Positions 37,690 through 50,400 of a DNA stretch of 64,000 nt are shown here, in pieces. The position numbers were made by a program, and so were the translations under genes. Origin of the DNA: Stictocephala bisonia (Eukaryota > Arthropoda > Insecta > Hemiptera > Membracidae); contig JAQJVL010000031.1 in the NCBI GenBank assembly GCA_035578905.1, positions 3,687,316 through 3,751,315 of the forward strand, read 5' to 3'. Below the pieces are notes generated by a model. It had not been told where the DNA came from, did not search any database, and saw nothing but the letters and a program-made list of their open reading frames with translations. Numbering within the stretch: position 1 is the stretch's first letter; each line of letters opens with the position of its first letter.

Positions 37690-38548
37690 CGAAAAGAATT
37701 ATGTGTCTGCCCGTATGTGTGTCTGTCTGTGTGTATGTACAGTTCGTTGGAGACCAAAAGGACGGATCCATTTTTTTAATTTCGTATGTTGGTGTATTTA
37801 GCCAATATCTGCAGATTGTATTTTTAATTTAATTTTTTTTTTATTTGTATGGGCAAAAAACATACAAAAATATAATTTTCTCAAAAAACGGCTCTAACGA
37901 TTTTTACTAAATTTACATGGAAGATGTGAATTGCAGTTTAAAATATTTTAGTAAAAACCGCATATCTACCCACCCGTCCACCCGTACACGTACAGTGGTA
38001 TTGACTCACCCGCCCACCCGTACACGTACAGTGTTATTGACCCACCCTCCGAGCCTTACACGTACAGTGGTATTGACCCAGCCGCCCACCCGTACATGCA
38101 CAATGTTATTGACCCACCCGCCCACCCGTACACGTACAGTGGTACTGTACGTATCTGTATCTCATTCCCCCTGCCACTCACTGAACACGCCTACGATTCC
38201 GGAAATACCAATTGTTATCGGTTGTCCTATTACCGATCACCCTATAGGCCTGTTTTCGTGATGGGCGGTACCTCCTCCTCTCCGGAGCTTCTGCTGATTC
38301 TCCGCCGCATCAGTATTCATCGACCTAATTTTTGGTGAGTCCAAAATCGTATTATTCTGATTATCATGCGTACAGCGCTGACCCTGCTCCCTTGACATCC
38401 GATCCCTTGCTTTCTGAGTGAACACTCTCAGGATGTCCTACTCAAATTTTACCTACTCAACTTCCTGTACCGTATTTCCTGTTGTAATAAAACCTCTTTC
38501 CCATTCTTACTGTTAATCTTTATTTTATTATTATTATTATAATAATAA

Positions 38549-38577
<29 letters not shown>
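37690..38577 (+). mobile_element. Retroposon-like segment ending in poly(A)
   Basis: The segment ends with AATAAA at 38486-38491 followed after ~60 bp by a mixed TTA/AAT run and 28 consecutive A (38550-38577). A poly(A) tail after a polyadenylation signal suggests a retroposed 3' end on the + strand. The inside holds a TGTGTGTCTGTCTGTG run near 37710, a 36-bp minisatellite, and a moderately GC-rich part (38150-38430) with short open frames but no recognisable protein. The left boundary is uncertain. Confidence 0.45.
37968..38147. repeat. 36-bp minisatellite, five copies
   Basis: Five units of 36 bp, consensus ACCCACCCGCCCACCCGTAC followed by ACGTACAGTGGTATTG. The fourth unit is the most diverged (ATGCACAATG). 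The same motif recurs in opposite orientation inside the insertion at 48479-48762. Confidence 0.88.
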
Positions 38578-38579
<2 letters not shown>

Positions 38580-39769
38580 AATAGGCCCTATAGTCTACTG
38601 TTGAATGGGGAATGCGTTGTAAGTGTTAGTAAGTTTATTATTTTAATTTCTTCCCCTTTTCATAATCTAAAATTAGTAATTTTATTTTAATCTCTTAAGT
38701 TTATAGTCTATTTCCAATTGTAATATTTATTGTTATCTTGTTATTGGCTTGTTTATGCCCACTCACAGCCACTTTCCAGGTCTGTACTAAGACCCAATAT
38801 TTCTTTGTGCATTTACATTGTATAAACACTGTTGATTTTTGTTTTTAACTTATAGTTTTATTGTTATTGCCTCTGTAGTTGCATAAATGGCCCTTCACAG
38901 TAGGCCTATTATGCTTTAAATATGATGACATCCTGTACTTTCTAAGGCTTTACAGTTGTTGCCTACTTAGTCTACACCATATTTTTAATAAATCTTTTAT
39001 GTGTAGCCTACAAACCTTATGAAAGATCTCGTTGGAATATGTTTTCTTGAAGCTAAAGTTAGCTGGTGTCCCATGCTTACCTTGAATATCCATGCTAGAG
39101 TAGATCTCCCCTAGTGTTAAATATCTGTTAGAAGGCAATGATTAAAATATGTTAGCGTTTTTTATGACATGTAAAACTGCACTGAGGTTGATTAAAAAGT
39201 AGTTATCTGGTTAATGGTGTTAAGATATAAGTTAGTAACACAAGCCACGAAAGTCCACCAAGGATGAACCATTATTAACACCAACCCATCACATCACATT
39301 CGTTAATTTGACACTGGTTAACACACAAACACTGAACACATATAACACAAATGGGCAAAGGCAATTGAAAATAATGCAAACGAATAATATCTCTTGTGAT
39401 TTCTTTTTAGGATTCTTGATTTTTAATCTTTGAGTCTGTTATTGGTTATGTAGTAAACAACGTGACGCTGCTGCTGGCTGCTCCCGCTCCCGTGGTGACA
39501 GGCTTGCTTAACAGCTGTGGTCGCTGCGGAGGGGGGGCATCAGCTGTCGTTGCCATAGAGTAAGATTTGATACTCTTTACACATCCAAATGTACAATAGT
39601 TCTTAAGATTTATTAATGCCACTTCTATTGTTAACTAGTTAAGTTTTAATACCCACCATCTGCCACTACTATACACACTGATATGTATTGTTTTCATTAC
39701 TGTATATTCTTTAATATTATACTGTTTTTTTTTTTTTTATTTCTAAATGTAATGTATAAAATATGTAAT

Positions 39770-39860
39770 TTCTGGATCCTGCTGATAAGTGAGTTCTCAC
39801 TTAGCAGGGCCACTGCATGTAATATTTCTTGAATAAAAATATTCTATTCTATTCTATTCT
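39770..39860 (+). mobile_element. 3' end of a non-LTR retrotransposon
   Basis: AATAAA at 39832-39837 is followed at once by (ATTCT)4 at 39841-39860. A signal directly abutting a short pentanucleotide tail is typical of insect LINE 3' ends. Upstream is a stem formed by GCTGATAAGTGAG and CTCACTTAGCAG (39781-39807), a plausible 3' recognition hairpin. The 5' extent is unclear. The GC-rich patch 39470-39560 may belong to it, but no reverse transcriptase is seen. Confidence 0.55.
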
Positions 39861-40575
39861 AATTATGAGGGAACCTTGTGCAAACGTATTGCCGTTAAGT
39901 AAACCTCAAAGGTTTACAGCATAGTGAAATAATTATATCTCGAAATGTATACGTTCATAAACCTTGTAATTTACCATTATTATGAATATATAAATGAATA
40001 CTTAAGTGATTTAAATTAACAAAAATTAACTGTAAATCATTAGACGGAAACTGTGATAGAAACAGATTTTTTCATGGGTTGCTTGAAACCTTATTTTGGT
40101 AGCTTACATTTTTTAAGTAGTTATTTAACAGTAATTTTTATACATTATGTAACAATAAATAGATTATCAACTAATACTTAAGATTATAACATGGGTTCAT
40201 ATGGATTTAAATGTTTCCGGTCAATTATTCGTATCTAAAATATATTTTTGGACGTCTAATACTTTATCAATAATTACATGGTTTTTTATAATTATTATTC
40301 ATAAGATCAATGCGATATAATGAAATTATATGACTATGAATAAGACAAAATTACAAAAAATTTATTCCTTACACAAATATATTTACATAATTTTACTTTC
40401 CTGACTTCAGTGACAGGTTATAAAATGTAAATATCTCAAAATGAATAATATACTATAATAGAGTTGAAAGTGACAGTTTTTAATTCAGAGTCTATTCTAA
40501 CCACTCAATTGGGAAATACACTGTGTTGTGTTCATTTGTGTGATATTTCGGAACAGCTGTCCCACGGGTCCTATA

Positions 40576-40594
40576 ATGGCAGCTGACACATCAG
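40576..40594 (+). CDS. Candidate first coding exon of a host gene
   Basis: ATGGCAGCTGACACATCAG is followed directly by GTTAGT, a good splice donor. The start context has A at -3 and G at +4. It would encode MAADTS plus the first base of the next codon. The ~70 bp upstream is less AT-rich than its neighbourhood and could be 5' UTR. No downstream exon can be identified, so this is a weak prediction based on a start and donor in a plausible arrangement. Confidence 0.25.
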
Positions 40595-41383
40595 GTTAGT
40601 ATTTGTCGTTCTGGGAAATCAACACTGAATTTAATAGTATAAAGAGGGCTTGATTGTGTCTATTTATTATTTTTTTAGTTCGAAACCATACAGTTTATAT
40701 AGTTATATATATTTAATTATATAATTCTATGTCTTGATCTTAAAACTTAATTGATAATGCTTCATTAGGTCTTGAACAAAAACATTCATACGAGTGCTAA
40801 TTTAATTGTTTTTATGCTTTTTTGTAAAATTACAGATGTCTGTATAAAACCAAACATTTTTTTAGAACATCACAAAATATTTTTAAAGTAGTCCACTGTG
40901 ATTAATGTATTTAATTAACTATAAGTGCCATTGTAACTTTCTATCCACCCCACATATTCATTCCATTCGTGTTACCTTTATTGGTTTGTAAATAGAGGCT
41001 ATTCGGGAAAGTAAATTGTAATCTATTGTATTAAGTAAAATATAGCCTAAATCTTTCACATACATTAAATATGTGAACACTTGCGATGAACACTCGAACC
41101 CCTAAATGTTCAATTGACACTTTACAGGTGCATAATATGTATATAATCAACAAATAATAACATTTAAAACATTAAAATCCAATAAAAACTATAACAATAA
41201 CATGATATATTTATATATATATTCGTGTTACTGTCAATATCGTTATTTACGAACAATGTTTAAAAAAATGTGAAAAATAAAATCGCTATCTAAGTCATAA
41301 ACTATCACATGTAATAGTCAACAGTGTTTATCACGTACCTCAAATATTCGCTGTTTATCAGAATTAACAAATATATATATTTG

Positions 41384-41388
<5 letters not shown>

Positions 41389-41458
<70 letters not shown>
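41389..41458. repeat. (TA)n microsatellite
   Basis: About 35 TA units end exactly at the left terminus of the mariner-type element. A shorter TATATAT follows the right terminus, as expected if the element inserted within a TA run. Confidence 0.9.
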
Positions 41459-41462
<4 letters not shown>

Positions 41463-43390
41463 GTGAGTTTTATGTCCTGGCACATCTGGATATAATTTAA
41501 ACGGCCCGAGATATCTATGTGAAACCTTGACCCTACCTATTATAACATATTTTCTTAATTTTTCAAGTTGTTGAAAATTTTGCCCCCCTTTTCTAAAGGG
41601 GGGTAAAGGGGGCAACTAAACATTTTCAAATACAAACCCCTATCATGTGACCCTTCATTTTAAAGGAAATAAAAATGAAATCCAATAATGCAAACTAGAG
41701 GTCTCTACGTTTATTTTAACATATGACAAATTTATAATAATAAAATCAGTAACTGTCTTTCCTGTTTATCGTAACATGAGTCAACATGCTTTGGAATTTC
41801 CCTTGTTCTTATCTTACCAGTTGCAACAATCTACTTTTGATTTTCTCTTTATTACTCACTTGCATTTCATCAGCTGATTGGTTAAGTTGCTATAAACAAC
41901 ATCAGTTTAAGGTTATTTTTCTGACAAATAGTGTTACTTATTTTATTTCTACATGGAGAATTCTGAGTTTGAAAGAATTACTGTGTTAATGATGAGAGGT
42001 TATGGAGAACGTATGAGATCATACGCTGAAGTAGCAGAATTATTCAATGAGGAATTTCCTAACCGGAACAATCCCATAACTAGATTTAAGGTGGCAAGAT
42101 TTTTTCAACGGTTTAATGATACTCATTCTGTAAAGGATAGACCCTAGCCAGGAAGGGCTCCTGTAATTGACGAGGAGAAATCATTAGATGTTATGCAGTC
42201 CTTTGTTGAAGATCCTCACATATCTACGAGAAGAGCTGCTTTGGAGCACATTTATTAGTCAATCTTCGGTAAGAAAAATTCTTAAATGTAATAAATTCAA
42301 ACCTTTTAAAGTCAAACTAGTGCAAGAGATTAGTGAAGATGACTATGACCGTAGGGTTGAATTTTGTGATATAATGATGGGCAAACTAGACGCTGAACCT
42401 GAGTTACTGAACAGAATCCTTTTTAGTGACGAAGCAACTTTCATGCCCAACGGTGCCGTCAATCGGCATAATTGTCGTTACTGGGCAGATAATAATCCAC
42501 ACTGGTATGTAAAGGCCCATACACAACGCCCTTCAAAAGTTAATGTTTGGGCAGGAATAGTTGATCACCGCTTAGTCGGCCCATAATTGATAGAAATTTA
42601 AATTCTGTGAAGTATTTAGATATGCTTGAAAACCAGATTGTGCCTGCACTCTAAAATATGTTTGGACAAGAAGCTGATAACATTTGGTTACAACAAGATG
42701 GAGTACCACCACACTATGATATTGAAGTACGACAATATCTAAATAATGTCTTCCCAAGAAGGTGGATAGGCCGAAGGGGCGCTGTGGAATGGCCAGCAAG
42801 GTCTCCTGACCTTAACCCACTTGATTACTTATTTTGGGGCTAAATGAAATATCTGGTGTACAAAACAAGGCCAATTGACGTCCATGACTTAACGCAAAGA
42901 ATTTTGAACTTATCTCAAACAATTTCTAGAGATAATTTCTTGAATGCTGTCACAAGTTTTTACATACGTCTAGCACACTGTCAAACAGCCGAAGGTGAAC
43001 AGTTTGAACACCTGCTACATTAAAACAGGTAACTGTTTTTAGAATTTGCGTTAGTGTTGACTCATGTTACGATAAACAGGACAAGACAGTTACTGATTTT
43101 ATTATTTTAAATTTGTCATAAAATCTGTTAAAATAAACTTATAGACCTCTAGTTTGCATTATTGGATTTCTTTTTTTATTCCCTTTAAAATGAGGGATCA
43201 CATGATAGGGGTTTGTATTTGAAAATGTTTAGTTGCCCCCCTTTACCCCCCTTTAGAAAAGGGGGGCAAAATTTTCAACAACTTGAAAAATTAAGAAAAT
43301 ATGTTATAATAGGTTGGGTCAAGGTTTCACATAGATATCTCGGGTCGTTTAAATTATATCCAGGTGTGCCAGGACATTAAACTCACTCTG
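41459..43390 (+). mobile_element. Tc1/mariner-type element with ~330-bp inverted repeats
   Basis: Ends are CAGAGTGAGTTT on both strands, flanked by TA. The left inverted repeat covers 41459-41786 and the right 43055-43390, differing by scattered substitutions and small indels. Each contains a G/C stem near a TTGCCCCCC and GGGGGG pair, and both stop after GAGTCAACA. Between them lies a transposase pseudogene. Classical mariners have repeats near 30 bp, so these are long. The spacing of catalytic residues (separate entry) fits the DD41D group reported in insects (rosa/VISITOR type). Confidence 0.88.
41953..43023 (+). pseudogene. DD41D-type transposase, broken
   Basis: The N-terminus begins MENSEFERITVLMMRGYGER, followed by a helix-turn-helix-like region (YAEVAELFNEEFP). 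The catalytic core is recognisable: ILFSDEATF (first Asp), WLQQDGVPPHY (second Asp) and WPARSPDLNPLDYLFWG (third Asp). Exactly 41 residues lie between the second and third catalytic residues, and the third is Asp, not Glu. In-frame stops are at 42145 (TAG), 42256 (TAG), 42652 (TAA) and 42841 (TAA). Frame changes occur at about 42235-42262 and about 42580-42590. The end is TAA at 43021, just before the right inverted repeat. The element is therefore inactive, and only trans-mobilisation would be possible. Confidence 0.88.
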
Positions 43391-43394
43391 TATA

Positions 43395-43810
43395 TATCTA
43401 CCAGTCACTTTCATTACTAAATGTTAATAATGTTTGCAATTTATCCTTTCTTTTCAGAATTGCTAACCTTGTAAATATAAACAATGACAATATATTTTAA
43501 CCTCTTTATCATACATTAGCCTTTCGTCACATGATGATATGGTTATTGTCTACAATATGGAACAATTGTTGTTATTACTGAGAGCAATATATGGATTTAA
43601 AAATAAAAATTATATCAACAGTTTCTTATTACAAAGATGTTCAGAAATAATGTCAAAACTGTAAACATTTAGTATAAATATAAATAAAGAGGTTAAAATA
43701 TATTGACACTGTTTATATTTACAAGGTTAGCAATTCGGAAAAGAAATTATAAATTGCATACATTATTTAGTAATTACTTTAATTACTAAATTTTAAGTGA
43801 CTGGTAGATA
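43395..43810. mobile_element. Fold-back MITE next to the mariner-type element
   Basis: TATCTACCAGTCACTT at 43395 is the reverse complement of AAGTGACTGGTAGATA ending at 43810. Pairing continues for ~115 bp; for example AATTGCTAACCTTGTAAATA near 43459 pairs with TATTTACAAGGTTAGCAATT near 43716. The ~185-bp centre has no ORF. Its left end is only 4 bp from the mariner right end. Confidence 0.75.
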
Positions 43811-46122
43811 CTGTAGGTCTAGAGTATCTACATAATACAAATTGTTGACAAGTGTGAACTCTTTTTAGTTGAAGTAAGTTGTCTCAATTATAATATACTA
43901 ATAATGGATTCAGTGGATTTAAAAGTTATTTAAAATTAAAATAATATAAAATATTTAGAATAGCTAGCTTATCGCTTTATTATTAAGCTAATAATAAAAA
44001 TATCATAGTGGAAATGCATACAAATATTTTACAAACATATATTTGACCAGACATATTTTTAATCAGATTATGAGGGTAAAATATCATTATTATTTTAACT
44101 AATTCTACATTACACAACTTATAATGATTTTTAAATTTATTAAAATATAGATCAATAATTGTTTAGTTAAATTGTAAATAAGAGAAGTATAACTTAATTA
44201 GGCTAATATGACGTATTTATATAGTACATAAATATCAATACAACATATCAGTAAAATGGACTTACAATTCCTTAAAGAAAAAACGTTTTTCTGTTTTATT
44301 ATTCTATCTATAACATCTACGATTATAACATTGCCACTTTTGTTGTATTACACATTGTTGCATACTAAGTGGATATTAGTAAAATGATCAGAAAGCGTCA
44401 CTGTGATTAATAAATTAGTCAAACACTTTTAAAAAATTATAAACTTGTTAGAGTTAAAAAAATTTTAAAAGAATTCTTTTTATTTAGTTTATCATGTTAT
44501 TCTTCAATAACTAAAACTCCTCAAGGTTAACTAAATAAATAATTAATAATTCAAAGAAATAATGCGTTCTATGAAATGCAATGCCGTTTTGTGTAGTAAC
44601 CAACAACATGGATGCATCTGCTATTTTGATTTTCTCTTTTCTGACTACAGACTAAATCGACATACTGTCCTCACCTCCCGCAACCAAACAACATACAGTG
44701 TTATACACATGTATTCAATAGATAATCAATTTAACAGTTATTTTAGAGAGTTAAACACCTTTGTTTGATAATAGAAAATTACTAAACACGGAAATATACG
44801 TAAAATATATGTAATTCGCACTGTCTCTTAGGCCTACATAGATTAAATATATTTACGGCAAGAAATGTTGTGTACTGTATTTAACTAGAATTCATACATG
44901 TTTTTACATACATTAAGATTAATTCAAAATTAAAGACTATATAGGAAAGTAGTTAAACCCCTGTATAGGTACTAATGATGAATTATATATATTATTATAT
45001 AATACGCATAAAAAATACATCAAGGTTTTTTTTTCATTATTAAAAAGAATACTCGATCGCCGATGGAACTACAAATGAGTAAAAATATTATTTCATGGCT
45101 TTGAAAAATTCTTATATCCAAACAGAATAATATCTTACATAATTTCTTTATTTTTGGAATAAAGTTATTTCAGGTCTGGTTATAATACAAGAAACTGGTT
45201 TCTAATTACTTAAAGGTAGTTTTAAGATTTATTATTATTTCATAAACCTCTAATACTCGTACTAAAATAAAACTTCTATTAACTATTTACTTTACTTATA
45301 GAGTAAAACCCTATTTAACAAAGGAAGGAGTAACACAGAATATGGGAGTAAGAAGTACTAAAAAATTCATAAGCATTGTGTAAACTTATATTGTTCTTAC
45401 CATTTATACTATACTTATTGTATATTTCTATTTTTATTCAATTAAATATAGTTTTATAATTGTTCACTTAAATTTTTAATAAGAGCAATATTACTTCAGT
45501 AAGCTAATATGCGTATATTTACAATATATATGAATACAGAGTATATTTAAACAGTTCTTAAAATTCTTTAACGAAAAAATGTTCTAGAGATATGTGCATC
45601 CAATAATATTAAATTATGTTATATATATTTATATATACATTAAAAAACGTGTACTCTATTGAAAGGGGGCGTTTATATTTGAGTTTATATCTCAATTATT
45701 TGGTCCCTAATAATTGTATTAAAACGTTCAAATTTGTATTAGCTGCGCAAAAAAATATTATAATGATTCATAAGTTAGTTGACGTTAAACAAAGTGTGTT
45801 TTATTAATTTATGTTGAGTTAGTTATAATTCTTGACGTATAATTCTTATAAAAAATGTAAAACTTTAAAAAAAAATTTAACTTATGGTCAAATAGCATAG
45901 GCTTTAAATCTTACAGTGTTCTCTATAACTCATTGTGAAAACAAATTGGAACAGTAAATTTTCATTATAGCTTATGACTTTCTAGTTGTGACTTGCAGTA
46001 TACGAAACATCCAACATGAGTTTCTTACTATCATTTATACTGTAATACACATTTTAAATATAAAAATAGAGTATGATATGTTCGATTTTATTTCATCAAA
46101 GGAAAAATGTTATAAAATCCAC
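43811..46122. other. AT-rich DNA without a recognisable gene
   Basis: Frames at 44562-44768 and 45616-45807 are short and unrecognised, with composition like their surroundings. Confidence 0.5.
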
Positions 46123-46236
46123 CTGGGGATGGAGAAAAACAGTTATTGGTGTCACAGTATTGACAATTTTGTCAATAGTATCTTCTTTGACAAGTGTAAT
46201 AGAATTATTCCACTCTTCTCCAGCTTTGCAGTGAAC
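46123..46236 (-). CDS. Candidate internal exon, unknown protein
   Basis: On the minus strand a 114-nt block begins after GCCTCAG and ends at CCCCAG|GTGGAT, so it is flanked by an acceptor-like AG and a donor-like GT. It encodes exactly 38 residues in phase 0, starting VHCKAGEEWNNSITL and ending PITVFLHPQ. Its GC content is higher than in the flanks. I cannot assign a family. The polypyrimidine tract before the acceptor is weak. Alternatively the CTCCATCCCCAG at the end could be an acceptor for a different exon. Confidence 0.25.
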
Positions 46237-47079
46237 CTGAGGCTTGACATTTCTATTGATTTTAACATAGTTTATACAGAACAAATGATTGAAAATATGT
46301 TATGGAAGAATAGACATATGTAAAATACTATACTAATTTATCTATAATCTTTTCAATACTTCTTTAATATACTTTATAGACATTTGTATAGAAATACTTT
46401 TGTTTTTTATTAATAGTTTACATAGTTTTGATTAGTTAATTATTGTTTACCATTACATAATTGTTTTAAATAATTTTGTTGAAATATACAAACTGAATAT
46501 AATTAATGCCAACGTAAACTATTGAGGTAAATATATTATGCACTAAATTCTAAAATGTTTACGCTAAATTTTTTCATTCTTATCAATGCCATCAGCTCTC
46601 ACTTGAATAATATTGATCTATCTCTTACAGTCAATATTGATCTAGACTATCTACAGCATACGCCAAGGACGATCACAAATTTCAAACAATGATTGCAACG
46701 TGTAAAAAACCACTTTGCTAAATAAACATATATTAAATTTAAGCACTATATTACACCTCAACCCTCCACCCTAAATAGTCTTAAAGCATTTAATAAGCGT
46801 TAAAACTCTATATTGTGTGTGTAGTTCAAACGTACAGTATTGTTAAAAACAGTAATTTTGTCTGTATAAGTAATTTTATTCATTTAACACGTAATGGCTT
46901 AGCAATCATTTACACTATAGTAGTTTCCACTTATTAACGGACAGGTAAAAAGGTAAATTAGTCGGGCCTATTTAGTAGTACAGTGCTGCAACTTACAATA
47001 GCTACTAGGAGACAATGTATTTGGTGTTTGTGGGCAATAGTTGTACGCTCGGTCCTCTTGATACTGTCACGACCTCTAA
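46237..47079. other. AT-rich DNA without a recognisable gene
   Basis: No supported feature. Near 46608-46650 an AATATTGATCTA word is duplicated around a CTCTTACAG sequence. Confidence 0.45.
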
Positions 47080-47320
47080 TCAAAGGTCGCAATCAAAGTA
47101 GACTGTATTAATGAAGTCTGGAACGTCCATGTTTAGTGATGAGGTTTGGATGTTGTATAGAGAAAAAAACTAAGTATCAGGTTTTTCAGTTGAAAATCAG
47201 AAAAATATGACATTATATAGATTCGACGTAAACGTTTAGGTCTCAATTTCCATGGATATAATGGCTCTTTCCCAGGAGAATTGGACCTTAATTAGTGTCA
47301 ATGGCCACAATCATTCATCT
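47080..47320. repeat. Diverged dispersed repeat, copy 1
   Basis: Shares word order with about 59720-59980: GTTGTATAGAG...ACTAAGTATCAGG...TCAGTT here against TTTGTATGGAAGAG...ACTGAGTGTCAGG...TCAGTT there. A CGTAAAC..TTAGGTC block and a GAGGAACAGTCCACC-like block follow in both. It directly precedes the 165-bp satellite. Confidence 0.4.
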
Positions 47321-47429
47321 GAATTCATCCCACTCATTTTACCATATACATATGATTGGAATATTAATGAGAAATAAACTAAGACTAAATTTACTAAGAT
47401 TAGCCAATAGTTTGTTGTTCCCTTGAGAT

Positions 47430-50400
47430 ACAAAGTTCTTGAGAGTGTTACTAGCCAAGACCCAATCAACCCATGTCGATAAACTTATAATACTCCTTGA
47501 AGTGACGTTGACTCTTTTACAAAACTACATAATTTGTTACGAACAATCGCAACACTAAGATGTTAAAATGTATAGTTCTTGAGAGTGTAGTCCTAGACAA
47601 AGTTCAGTCAACATTGGGAGATACACTTGTATTACTCCTTAAAGTGACGTTGACCAGTTGCATATCACCTCATTTACTAAGCTACAACAGTTGTTATAAA
47701 CGTTGGCAATAAGACTTTGTTCACTTAGGACCCACAGTTCTTGAAAGTGGTGTACTGGACCAGACCTAATTTACCCTGGTAGATACTCCTGCATTATTCC
47801 TTGGAGGTACATTGACCGGATGCGGTTGACCTCGTGATATTAAACTACAACTATTACAAACGTTGGCAACTCTATGTTGTTCCCCTGAGATAAACACTTT
47901 TTTACCTCATTTTACCAAACTACAACAGTTGTTATAAAAGTTGGCAACACCATGTTGAACCCTCGAGACCCATAGTTCTTGAGACCGTTGTACTGAACAA
48001 GGCCCAATCAACCCTAGTAGATACACTTGTATTACTCCTTGGAGGGACGTTGACAAACTGTGTTTAACCTAATGTTGTCACAAACGTTAGCAGCACTATG
48101 TTGCTCCCTTGCGATTCACAGTTCATGAAAGTGGTGTACTGGATCAGGCCCAATGAACCCTGGTAGGTACACTGGCATTACGCATTGGAGGGACGTTGAC
48201 CAGATGTGTTTGACTTAATGTTACAGAACTATAAGAGTTTTTACGAACGTTGGCAAAACCGTGTTACTCCATTGGGACCCATACTTCTTGAGAATGTTAT
48301 ACTAGGCAAGGTCCAATGAAGCTTGTTAGATACATTTGTATTACACCTTGGAGAGATGTTGACAAGATATTTTTGATCTCATATTACCAAACAACCGTGC
48401 GCAATACTATGTTGCTCCCTTAGGACCCATAATTCTTGAGAGTGTTTTACTAGGCAACGTCCGATGAACCTTGGGTACCTCGCATAAACCGCGAGGCCGA
48501 AGGCCGAGCTTACTTGACGAGCGTAGCGAGTGACGGGGATGGCCCACGAAGCATGCGGGGTTACCCCTAGTTTATAGTCCGAATAAAATAACTTTGATAC
48601 TGGCAGAACGGCCTCACCCACCCGCCTACCCACACAAGAACAGTGGTTTTGGTGCTTCAATCATTCAATGGTGCTTCAATACCACTGTACGTTTATGGGT
48701 GGGTTGGTAGGTGGGTCAATACAACTGTACGTGTATGGGTGGGTGGGTGGGTAATATAGTATACACTTTTATTACTTCTTGGAGGGACGTTGACAAGATG
48801 TGTTTGATCTCATGTTACCAAACTATAACAGCTTTTATAAAAGTTGGCAACACCACGTTGCTCCATCGAGACCCATAATCCTTATAAGTGTTTTACTAGA
48901 TATGGCCCAATCAACCCTAATATATACACTTGTATTACTCATTGGAGGGATGTTGATCAGTTGTCTTTAACCTCATGATACCAAACTACAACAATCACAA
49001 AAGTTGGCAACGCTATGCTGAGATTCATAGTTCTTGAGAGTGTTGTACTAGGAAAGGTCCAATGAACCTTGGTAGATACACTTATATTACTCCTTGGAGG
49101 GACGTTGACAAGAAGAGTTTGATCACATGTTACCAAACTACAACAGTTGTTTCAAACGTAGGCAACAATATGTTGCTCCCTTGAGATTCATAGTTCTTGA
49201 GTGGTGCACTTGACAAGGTCCAATGAACATTTGTAGATACACTTGTAATAGTCCTTGGAGCGTCGTTGACCGGATGCATTTAACCTCATGTTACTAAATT
49301 ACAATGGTTACAAACGTTAGGAACGCTATGTTGCTCCCCTGAGATAAATACTTCTTCGACCTCATGCTACCAAACTACAACAGTTATTATAAAAGTTAGC
49401 AACACAATGTTGCTCCCTTTGGACCTATAGTTCTTGAGAATGTTTTACTAGACAAGGTCCAATGAGCCTTGGTAGATACACTTGTATTACTCCTTGTAGG
49501 GATGTTGACCAGATGTGTTTGACTTCATGCTACCAAACTACATCAGTTGTTCTAAAAGTTGGCAACACCATGTTGCTCCCTTAGGACCTATAGTTCTTGA
49601 GAATGTTGTACTAGACAAGATCCAATGAGCCTTGGTAGATACACTTGTATTACTCCTTGTAGGGATGTTGACCGGATGCGTTTGACCTCATGTTACTAAA
49701 CTAAAACAGTTGTTATAAAAGTTGGCAACACCATGTCGCTATCTAAGGACCTATAGGTCTTGAAAATGTTGTACTAGACAAGGTCCAAATGACCCTTGGT
49801 AGACATACTTGTATTACTCCTTGGTAGAACAACTTGTAAACGTTGACAGGATGGGTTTTACCTCATGTTACTAAACTAAAACAGTTGTTATAAAAGTTGG
49901 CAACACCATGTTGCTACCGAAGGACCTATAATTCTTGAGAATGCTGTACTAGACAAGGTCTAATGAGCCTTGGTAGATACACTTGTATTACTCCTTGGAG
50001 GGATGTTGACCGGTTGCGTTTGACTTCATGTTATTAAACTACAGCAGTTGTTATAAAAGTTGGCAACACCATGTTGCTCCCTTAGGACCTATTGTTTTTG
50101 AGAATGTTGTACTAGACAAGGTCCAATGACCCCTGGTAGATACACATGTATTACTCCTTGGAGAGACGTTGACCGGATGCGTTTGACCTCATGTTATCAA
50201 ACTACAACGGTTGTTATAAAAGTTGGCAACACCATGTTGCTCCCTTAGGACCTATAGTTTTTGAGAATGTTGTACTAGACAAGGTCCAATGACCCCTGGT
50301 AGATACACATGTATTACTCCTTGGAGAGACGTTGACCGGATGCGTTTGACCTCATGTTACCAAACTACAACAGTTTTTACCAACGATGGCAACAATATGT

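Noticed and set aside
45988..46323. 111-codon + strand ORF
   Set aside because: AT-driven composition and no motif; the minus strand of part of it (46123-46236) has the better exon signals.
48379..48660. 93-codon minus-strand ORF
   Set aside because: It runs across the border of satellite and GC-rich insert, so the frame mixes two unrelated sequences.
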